Shown here: piece after piece, positions 1 to 5,508 of the stretch
How positions within the stretch are numbered: the stretch's first letter is position 1
Layout: each line of letters begins with the position of its first letter
Origin: Candidatus Aenigmatarchaeota archaeon
GTDB lineage: Archaea > Aenigmatarchaeota > Aenigmatarchaeia > QMZP01
Direction: 5' to 3'
DNA length: 8,772 bases
Assembly: GCA_020343575.1 (NCBI GenBank)
Contig: CP070801.1
Coordinates: 358,220-366,991 of the forward strand
Notes under the pieces: model-generated
Told to the model about the DNA's origin: nothing
The model's input: the letters and a program-made list of their open reading frames with translations, nothing else
Database searches by the model: none
Position numbers and translations under genes: made by a program

Positions 1-1623
1 GGCCTGGGCCTCAACACAACAAGCGGTGTTTTGGCGGTTAACATATTATCCCCAGGCGGCGGAATAGTGGTATCAGGCGACCAAGTCGTCCTGAACCAAT
101 CCTGCACCGACGGCCAGATTCTCAAATGGGACAATGGAAATAGTGTGTGGAACTGCTCTGATGATACTGGCGGTGGTGGAGCAGATTTAGACTGGACAAT
201 TAACGGAGACTACGTCTACAACGACACAACAAATACCAACATTGGCATAGGAAACAACACACCAGTAACCAAATTGGCCATAAGTGACCCAAGCAACCAG
301 CTTGGAATCATAGACAGCGATGGAGGCCAGGAGTGGAGACTTTCAGCGAACTCCGACATGCTTTTCGTCGAGGATGAGAACACAGGAGCAATACCATTTA
401 AGATAGAGGACGGAGCTGACACCGATACCTTATTAATTGATGATTCTGGTAATGTAGGAATTGGAACAACAGGACCAACCGCGCCTTTGCATATAGATGC
501 TTCTACCACAGCAGAAGCCTTATTCATTAACAGCTCAAGCACCTCAAGTACACATATAGCTATTAATAACACTGATTCAATCAGAGAATTTGAAATTGGC
601 GTTACCGGAACTGCTCATAGCTGGGGTTCTGACAAATTCTACATTTGGGATGCAACAGCAGGAGGTGATGGTAGACTAGTAATTGACTACTCTGGCAACG
701 TCGGCATAAGTGACACCACCCCTCAGGCAAAGTTAGATGTTAATAGCACTAATGATACGATATATACGGGCGTATGGAGCGGTGGCAGTGATCATTATTT
801 GCCAGCTGACTACGATGGTTTATTTATACATAACGAGGATACGACAGGTAATTTTTCAGGCTTGTTTATGAGGGCAGGGGGCACATCAGTCGGAGCCGGA
901 AGAATTTCCTTGGTGAAAACAGCAGCCAATGAAGGAGCATTTACATTCTCATTGCGCAGTGGTACATCAATGACAGAAAAGATGAGGATAACAGATACAG
1001 GCAACGTCGGCATCGGGACAATGAGTCCGGGTGCGCCTTTGCATATTAACTCATCGACTGCAGGAACGTCTGTGCTCAGAATCACAGCCTCTGATGATAT
1101 AGAGATTTTCAACTTTAGAGAGACTACAGGCGGAGCTGCAAGATTAAATATGGATAATACAGTTGGAACTACTACCGTTCGACTGGATACTAACGGAGAT
1201 AGTTATTTCACTGGCGGCGAAGTCGGCATCGGGACGACGAACCCAAATGCAACACAACTACACATCAACAGAACCAACAACGCTAATTTAACTATATGGA
1301 GCGAAGCCGTTAATGGTAATAGCAGTATTTTATTAAGAGAATCTACAGGCGGATCAGGTGTTGAGTTGTTTTATGTGGGCAATAACAACGAGCTACGCAT
1401 TAAAGAAATAGGAGGAAGTCCTATTATGACAATTGAAAGAACTGGCAACGTCAGCATTGGAGAAACGGCTCCTGATGCAAAGCTTGAGGTTTTGGGCACG
1501 GTTACTCCACAGTTCAGGCTAACACATACCGAGGATACTGATTTCGGTGATTTCGAGGTTGATAGCGACGGTAACCTCACGATAAGCAGCAGCAGTGGTA
1601 ACGTGATAATAAAGCTAGGATAA
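1..1623 (+). CDS. Tail-fibre/adhesin-like repeat protein, 5' end outside the window
   Basis: The frame is open from base 1 (it reads GLGLNTTSGVLAVN), so the gene begins upstream and the TTG at 31 is not a convincing start; no signal peptide or ribosome site is seen there. Residue numbers below count from that TTG. Residues 22-45 hold a short module, SCTDGQILKW then WNCSDD, carrying the only two cysteines (C25, C42). This type of module is known from phage tail-fibre-like and bacterial or archaeal surface proteins. Six copies of a motif like GNVGIGTTGPTAPLHI follow, spaced 71-102 residues apart. Each ends a segment of short beta-strand-like text with Trp, Asp and Gly. The C-terminus (residues 493-530, ending GNVIIKLG) is typical of such fibres, but there is no membrane anchor and no peptidase S74 chaperone domain. 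Several NxS/T sequons are present. The role is inferred: an extended trimeric or beta-helical fibre for adhesion, or a virus-derived receptor-binding protein. The fold class is fairly sure; the function is not. Confidence 0.8.
   Translation, partial: GLGLNTTSGVLAVNILSPGGGIVVSGDQVVLNQSCTDGQILKWDNGNSVWNCSDDTGGGGADLDWTINGDYVYNDTTNTNIGIGNNTPVTKLAISDPSNQLGIIDSDGGQEWRLSANSDMLFVEDENTGAIPFKIEDGADTDTLLIDDSGNVGIGTTGPTAPLHIDASTTAEALFINSSSTSSTHIAINNTDSIREFEIGVTGTAHSWGSDKFYIWDATAGGDGRLVIDYSGNVGISDTTPQAKLDVNSTNDTIYTGVWSGGSDHYLPADYDGLFIHNEDTTGNFSGLFMRAGGTSVGAGRISLVKTAANEGAFTFSLRSGTSMTEKMRITDTGNVGIGTMSPGAPLHINSSTAGTSVLRITASDDIEIFNFRETTGGAARLNMDNTVGTTTVRLDTNGDSYFTGGEVGIGTTNPNATQLHINRTNNANLTIWSEAVNGNSSILLRESTGGSGVELFYVGNNNELRIKEIGGSPIMTIERTGNVSIGETAPDAKLEVLGTVTPQFRLTHTEDTDFGDFEVDSDGNLTISSSSGNVIIKLG
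238..1497 (+). repeat. Six degenerate intragenic repeats of the GNVGIGTTxPxAxLHI motif
   Basis: Copies lie at about 238-282 (NIGIGNNTPVTKLAI), 448-498 (GNVGIGTTGPTAPLHID), 694-741 (GNVGISDTTPQAKLDV), 1000-1050 (GNVGIGTMSPGAPLHIN), 1216-1269 (GEVGIGTTNPNATQLHIN) and 1444-1497 (GNVSIGETAPDAKLEVLG). Asn-to-Asn spacing is 213, 246, 306, 216 and 228 bases, so the segments between motifs vary in length while the frame is kept. Copies 3 and 4 share the exact 14-mer ggcaacgtcggcat. Copies 2 and 4 share the exact 14-mer gcgcctttgcatat. These are protein-level repeats of a fibre, not mobile elements. Confidence 0.85.
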
Positions 1624-1640
1624 ACAAATAACCATAACAT

Positions 1641-1665
1641 TTCCTTTCTTTTTTTCATTTTCTAA
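1641..1665 (+). terminator. T-rich archaeal-type terminator after the fibre gene
   Basis: A pyrimidine tract with a run of seven T (ttcctttctttttttcattt) starts 18 bases past the TAA stop. No stem-loop precedes it, which fits archaeal termination at oligo-T tracts rather than a bacterial intrinsic terminator. Assignment is by composition and position only. Confidence 0.5.
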
Positions 1666-1668
1666 ACA

Positions 1669-1678
1669 TTTTTATATC
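1669..1678 (+). promoter_or_regulatory. TATA-like box, leaderless start of the thioredoxin-like gene
   Basis: The sequence tttttatatc is centred about 24-25 bases before the ATG at 1698. In archaea the TATA box sits about 25 bases before the transcription start, so the mRNA would begin at or very near the ATG. The bases before the ATG (ccatattattctc) contain no Shine-Dalgarno sequence, which supports a leaderless message. This is an inference from spacing. Confidence 0.55.
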
Positions 1679-1697
1679 CATATCCCATATTATTCTC

Positions 1698-2273
1698 ATG
1701 CCCAAAAGAGAGATAGGCTACATAGTGGTCATAGTGATACTGCTTGTTGTGATAGCTGTAATGTTTCTTCAAAATGTCGTGATCACTGGTTCTCAACAGC
1801 AGGCTCTCGATAAGCTGACTGCTGTATACGAGCTGATAAGCGAAGCTGATGTAGAGGTTCTATCAGTTGAAGAGGTCTCTGGGGTTTACAAGGTTCTGTT
1901 GAGATTGAAGGGAACTATGGGAGACACGCTTGAGGAGGTTTACGTAACCAAAGATGGGAGTTTGATAACAGCCAAGATAATAGACACAGAGGACTACAAG
2001 ACAAGGTTAGAGGACCAGAAGGCTTTTGCAGAGTGCCTGAAGGGTAAGAACCTGCTTGTGTTTGGGCAGAGCAATGAACCAAACACCATCCAGCAGCTCC
2101 AGATTCTTGGAAGCTTCTCCTACAAGATATATGTGGACTGTGTGGGAGCGCAGCTGGAGGCTTGTCAGCAGCTCGGGATTGAGCAAATTCCCTCGGTTGT
2201 GTACGATGGCAAAATCTACACAGGCGTGAAGAATATTGACTGGTTTGAGTCACTGACTGGATGTGAGTTTTAA
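1698..2273 (+). CDS. Membrane-anchored DsbC-N/thioredoxin-like protein lacking the CxxC site
   Basis: This 191-residue protein has a charged start (MPKRE) and one hydrophobic segment at about residues 7-25, an uncleaved anchor that puts the rest outside the cytoplasm. Residues 35-100 resemble the DsbC-type N-terminal domain found in archaeal thiol-disulfide proteins: VEVLSVEEVSGVYKV, then a strand ending YVTKDGSLI. Residues 108-191 match the thioredoxin domain attached to VKOR and related proteins: FAECLKGKNLLVFG, then YVDC, CQQLGIEQIPSVVYDGK and the ending SLTGC. The cis-proline (P165) and its preceding strand are kept. At the place where the family has CPHC or similar, this protein reads E127-P128-N129-T130, so both redox cysteines are missing. 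Four other cysteines remain (C113, C148, C156, C189); C148 and C156 fit the non-catalytic pair seen in VKOR-type thioredoxins. A redox-dead chaperone or binding role is the inference; ordinary oxidoreductase activity is unlikely. The ATG at 1698 is chosen because it precedes the anchor and matches the TATA spacing. Confidence 0.8.
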   Translation: MPKREIGYIVVIVILLVVIAVMFLQNVVITGSQQQALDKLTAVYELISEADVEVLSVEEVSGVYKVLLRLKGTMGDTLEEVYVTKDGSLITAKIIDTEDYKTRLEDQKAFAECLKGKNLLVFGQSNEPNTIQQLQILGSFSYKIYVDCVGAQLEACQQLGIEQIPSVVYDGKIYTGVKNIDWFESLTGCEF

Positions 2274-2280
2274 TTATATC

Positions 2281-2299
2281 CTTCTTTTTTTATTTCTTC
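2281..2299 (+). terminator. T-rich archaeal-type terminator after the thioredoxin-like gene
   Basis: The tract cttctttttttatttcttc, with seven consecutive T, begins 8 bases after the TAA stop and has no preceding hairpin. It separates this gene transcriptionally from the large surface-protein gene downstream. Confidence 0.5.
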
Positions 2300-2311
2300 C
2301 AATGCAATTAG

Positions 2312-2326
2312 TATATAGTATATAAA
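2312..2326 (+). promoter_or_regulatory. Overlapping TATA-like boxes before the DUF2341/LamG surface protein
   Basis: The stretch tatatagtatataaa holds two TATA candidates, at 2312-2317 and 2319-2326. The upstream one would put the transcription start near the ATG at 2340; the downstream one would put it just inside the gene. The upstream box is therefore more consistent with this start codon. Confidence 0.45.
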
Positions 2327-2331
2327 CAGTT

Positions 2332-2337
2332 GGTGGA
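2332..2337 (+). promoter_or_regulatory. Weak ribosome-binding site (ggtgga) before the ATG at 2340
   Basis: The sequence ggtgga lies two bases before the ATG and contains GGTG, which can pair with the CACC of an archaeal 16S rRNA tail. The spacing is short, and the TATA boxes predict almost no leader, so the site may not be used. It is the only Shine-Dalgarno-like match before any gene in the window. Confidence 0.3.
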
Positions 2338-2339
2338 CG

Positions 2340-5300
2340 ATGAAGAGGTTGTTATTTGTTGGGGTTTTGGTTCTTGTTATGGTTTCTGCAAGCCTTGTTT
2401 ATGCTCAAAGTTACATTGAATGTAACATAACAACAACCTGCTCCTACACAGAGGTTCTCTACCTGAAGAATGAGAGCGGAGGATACTGGAATGCTCATGC
2501 CCAGCTCGTGACCAATGGGAGCTATCCTTACGCTGTTTGCTGCAACTCCACTGTAGCCACCCTTAGTAATTCATCCTGTGCTGATGTTACTGTTCTGAAA
2601 CTCAGCAACACAACCAATGCACATGTGCAGGTTGGTAATTACACAAACAGGTGTATGAATATCACGATTTCCAATGCCGGCTCTTCCACACTAACCAACT
2701 TCCCTGCCTACATCAACCTGACCTATGACAGCGACATGCAACCAAATTTTATTGATATAAGATTCTATAGCGATAACTGCGGAGAAGGCGGACAAGAGCT
2801 CGACTACGAAATCGAAAACTACACGAGCAGTGACAGAGCCCATATCTGGGTTAGAATACCATCCCTGCCAAGCTCTGGAACCAACATATCAATATACTAT
2901 AAGAACAATACTGCTATTAGCTCTGGTGAAAATCCAACTGGTGTGTGGGACGATAATTATGTAGGGGTTTGGCATATGAATGACAATGATACTTCAAGCA
3001 CTCTTGATTCTACGTCTAATAATAATGATGGGGCAAAGTATTCAGCTAATAATCCAGTAGAGTCGAGCAACGGAAAGGTTGGGAACGCACAATATTTTGA
3101 TGGGAGCAATGACAGGATTGTGACTACTGTTAACAACAATGCTCTAACAGATTGGGATGAAGCTTGGACAGTAGAGTATTGGATAAATTTAGATAATCTT
3201 GCTGCAACTCAATTTGACTGGGGCCAAGTTAGTGGGTCTGTTAGCCCAGGAGCCTCTGCCTATACAAAAACCGACGGAGAAACCAATGCCATTTTAGAAG
3301 ATGATGATGAAGATGAGGCTGTTGTTTATGGCGATGAAGTTATTTCAGCAGGAACATGGTTTTATAAAACAATAACTTATAATAACATCTATCACTTAAG
3401 ACTGTATATAAACGGATCCTATGATGATTGGGCTAACACTTCCGATATCGATACAATTACAACAGAAGCTAATTTTACCATAGGTAATTATCTCGGAACA
3501 GCACTTCTTGGATACGTGGATGAATTTCGTGTTTCCAGCATAAACCGAAGCGCTGATTGGATTAATCAATCCTACCTAATAGTTACGAACCAAAGCGATT
3601 ACGTGATTTTTGGAGACGAGATTTCGGGTCCTGGTCATGATGTGTACCCAGAGGATGCCTGCCTCTCTGACACAACCGAGCCAGGCGTAATCGAATGCTT
3701 ATACACCAACAGTAACTGTGGAGCTAATTACGAATGCCTGGTCTCAATAGCAAGCGACGATGCCTCAGTAGAAAACCTGACCAATGCTCATGTAGGTCAC
3801 TGTGACGAGTACCTGAAGAATGTATGCTGCAGATACTCTGATACCTCTGCACCAGGAATAACCATATACTCACCCCAGAACACAACTTACTTCACTTCGC
3901 CCATTGACCTTGATGTTGCTTCTAACGAAACCATAGACACCTGGTGGTATTCCCTTAACGGAGGTTCGAACACCACATTCACGCCGAACATAACCATAAT
4001 CCCTGTCTATGGACAGAACAACATAACAGTTTATGGTAACGACTCTGTAGGGAATATAGGCTCCTCAACTGTCTGGTTCACCTACTACAGCATGGACATA
4101 TCAATAACCAAGCTAATGTACCCCAGCTTTGTGGTCAGTGGGGAGAATGAGACCGTGATGGTGAACATAACAGTTAACATAAACCAGACAAAAAACAACA
4201 TATCCATCATAAACACATCAGATGAAGTTCCATATGACTTCCCATTACCTCAGGAGTCTGATGTAAGGGTTTACTTCATTGAATACTCCCCATACAGTGT
4301 TATAGAGATAACGACCAACTCAACAGTGAACATCACCATCCTTGACCAGTCAGGAACCGACCCTACGCTGGTTATGGTCAACATATCAGACATCACCCAG
4401 ACCGATGCCAACTCCAACCTGACCCTAAATGACTCGATCATGATAACCTATATCATGACAACGGATGAGATGCTCCCTGACGAGCAGAAAACAATGTACA
4501 CCTATGCATTGATTGAGAACAACGAATCCCAGGTTTTTGACAGGAGAGAGGTTTCATACCTCTATGCAGCCCTGGTTGTTATGAGGGGATATAAAAGCAT
4601 ATGGGCCCCTGATTTATCCAATCCCCAAAATCTAACAGGAAGGATAATAATGAAAGCGATAGGAGGGACAGTGAGCGAGCTCTATATGTCTGACTATCTC
4701 CCTGATGGGGCAACCATATGGGACCTGAACGTTACCTACTACAATAGCACAGATGATGATATAACACAGCTTGTCAATGTTTCTGACTACATAGTACTCG
4801 GCCCTTATGACGATGTTTTACCGGACGGGACGAACGTTGATGTGTATCTGTATAACTTCACCATATACAGTCCCGTCAACTGGGACGGGAACCTTTATGA
4901 CAACGACTCCCTGATAATCATGTACAATGCAAGCGTTCTGGGTGGTGGACGATGGATATTGCCTGCAATCATAGCAGGCTGGGACCCTCAGTATCAAAAA
5001 CACATAAAGACAGAGATGTACGGCTCAGCGAATGTCCCCTCATTTGATGTCAGCCTCGAGACCCTGACCGCGAAGGTCCAGCCCGGAGAAGTGGTCAGGG
5101 GCCTGCTAAGGCTAATCAATGTGGGTGGCCCCCGCGCGAAGGTAGATGTGTTCGTGACCTATTCTGCAAAGACCATGCAGGGAGACCTCATAGTCGAGAG
5201 ATCCGAGACCTTTGCAGTTGTGGAGCAGAAGGAGAAAGAGCTCATTCTCACGCTACCTGAAACAGTGGAAGAGGGTATGTACACGTTCGAGGCGTTTGTT

Positions 5301-5462
5301 ACCTACACAGGAAGGGAGGCCCTCTCCACTGATATCTTCGAGGTTATAGGCACAGGTGCAGGCGTCGGGGTGGGTGTAGGAGAGACCAATATATTATATT
5401 ACATACTGGTTGCGGTTATGGGTATCGTAATCGGAGGCCTGCTCATGATAAGGAGAAAATAA
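2340..5462 (+). CDS. Large membrane-anchored surface glycoprotein with DUF2341, LamG-like and Ig-like domains
   Basis: This 1040-residue protein begins with a signal peptide (residues 1-22, probable cleavage after VYA). Domains in order: a cysteine-rich module at 24-103 with NAHA (51), a CC pair (67-68) and NAHV (93); a DUF2341-like domain at about 104-200 with the strands IWVRIPSLP and ISIYYKNNTA; a LamG/concanavalin-like domain at about 203-425, recognised by GVWHMND, DSTSNNNDG, GNAQYFDGSNDRI and DEFRVSSINRSADW; a second cysteine-rich module at 431-500 with NAHV (482) and CC (496-497); an archaeal Ig-like domain at 503-582 (ITIYSPQNTTY, WWYSLNGG, NDSVGN); beta-rich text with DUF11-like flavour at 585-870; and a last Ig-like sandwich at 900-1003 starting near KVQPGEVVRG. 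A Gly/Val linker then leads to one transmembrane helix (about 1018-1036) ending IRRK. All 14 cysteines lie before residue 498. About 44 NxS/T sequons lie between residues 29 and 863 and none beyond. It is probably a heavily glycosylated envelope or carbohydrate-binding adhesion protein; the ligand is unknown. Confidence 0.85.
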   Translation: MKRLLFVGVLVLVMVSASLVYAQSYIECNITTTCSYTEVLYLKNESGGYWNAHAQLVTNGSYPYAVCCNSTVATLSNSSCADVTVLKLSNTTNAHVQVGNYTNRCMNITISNAGSSTLTNFPAYINLTYDSDMQPNFIDIRFYSDNCGEGGQELDYEIENYTSSDRAHIWVRIPSLPSSGTNISIYYKNNTAISSGENPTGVWDDNYVGVWHMNDNDTSSTLDSTSNNNDGAKYSANNPVESSNGKVGNAQYFDGSNDRIVTTVNNNALTDWDEAWTVEYWINLDNLAATQFDWGQVSGSVSPGASAYTKTDGETNAILEDDDEDEAVVYGDEVISAGTWFYKTITYNNIYHLRLYINGSYDDWANTSDIDTITTEANFTIGNYLGTALLGYVDEFRVSSINRSADWINQSYLIVTNQSDYVIFGDEISGPGHDVYPEDACLSDTTEPGVIECLYTNSNCGANYECLVSIASDDASVENLTNAHVGHCDEYLKNVCCRYSDTSAPGITIYSPQNTTYFTSPIDLDVASNETIDTWWYSLNGGSNTTFTPNITIIPVYGQNNITVYGNDSVGNIGSSTVWFTYYSMDISITKLMYPSFVVSGENETVMVNITVNINQTKNNISIINTSDEVPYDFPLPQESDVRVYFIEYSPYSVIEITTNSTVNITILDQSGTDPTLVMVNISDITQTDANSNLTLNDSIMITYIMTTDEMLPDEQKTMYTYALIENNESQVFDRREVSYLYAALVVMRGYKSIWAPDLSNPQNLTGRIIMKAIGGTVSELYMSDYLPDGATIWDLNVTYYNSTDDDITQLVNVSDYIVLGPYDDVLPDGTNVDVYLYNFTIYSPVNWDGNLYDNDSLIIMYNASVLGGGRWILPAIIAGWDPQYQKHIKTEMYGSANVPSFDVSLETLTAKVQPGEVVRGLLRLINVGGPRAKVDVFVTYSAKTMQGDLIVERSETFAVVEQKEKELILTLPETVEEGMYTFEAFVTYTGREALSTDIFEVIGTGAGVGVGVGETNILYYILVAVMGIVIGGLLMIRRK
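2643..3632 (+). other. DUF2341-LamG cassette set between two cysteine-rich segments
   Basis: This part of the large gene encodes residues 102-431, the DUF2341-like plus LamG-like pair, a combination widely seen in archaeal and bacterial surface proteins. It includes an acidic stretch DDDEDE (residues 321-326). The DNA is AT-rich compared with the 3' part of the gene: the row 3361-3420 has 14 G+C in 60 bases, while row 5041-5100 has 37. The cysteine-rich text stops at NYT just before it and resumes at about VYPEDACLSD just after it. Exact boundaries are estimates. Confidence 0.6.
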
Positions 5463-5474
5463 CATTACCAGAAT

Positions 5475-5487
5475 TTGTTTTTTATTC
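5475..5487 (+). promoter_or_regulatory. T-tract in the gap: terminator of the upstream gene and possible TATA-like element
   Basis: The 46-base gap has a single T-rich run (tttgttttttatt) about 12-24 bases past the TAA. It can end the upstream transcript. Its tttttatt part also lies about 23-30 bases before the ATG at 5509, the right distance for a TATA-like element of a leaderless message. No Shine-Dalgarno sequence occurs before that ATG (cagaaataaattaataat). The alternative is read-through, with the last two genes co-transcribed. Confidence 0.35.
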
Positions 5488-5508
5488 AAGCAGAAATAAA
5501 TTAATAAT

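Noticed and set aside
31..33. TTG at 31 as the start codon of the fibre-like gene
   Set aside because: The frame is open to base 1 with fitting protein text before it, and no promoter, ribosome site or signal peptide supports a start here. The gene is cut by the window edge.
1500..1623. Peptidase S74 (intramolecular chaperone) domain expected at the end of some tail-fibre proteins
   Set aside because: The gene ends about 42 residues after the last motif, far too short for that domain, and no catalytic Ser/Lys motif is seen.
4871..4890. Inverted repeat tcccgtc-aactgg-gacggga (also gcctgc/gcaggc at 4961-4979)
   Set aside because: Both lie inside a coding region, and stems of 6-7 bases with short loops are expected a few times by chance in 8.8 kb. 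There is no sign of a regulatory RNA.
4943..4954. Exact copy of the 12-mer tggtggacgatg found at the start of the same gene (2331-2342), suggesting an internal translation start
   Set aside because: A few repeated 12-mers are expected by chance at this length, and here the ATG is out of the gene's frame (the frame reads GGGRWILP) with no extended ORF.
5350..5462. Archaeosortase-type PGF-CTERM sorting signal at the C-terminus of the DUF2341/LamG protein
   Set aside because: There is a Gly/Val linker, a hydrophobic helix and a short basic end, but no PGF motif or Thr-rich run before it, so a plain membrane anchor is the simpler reading.
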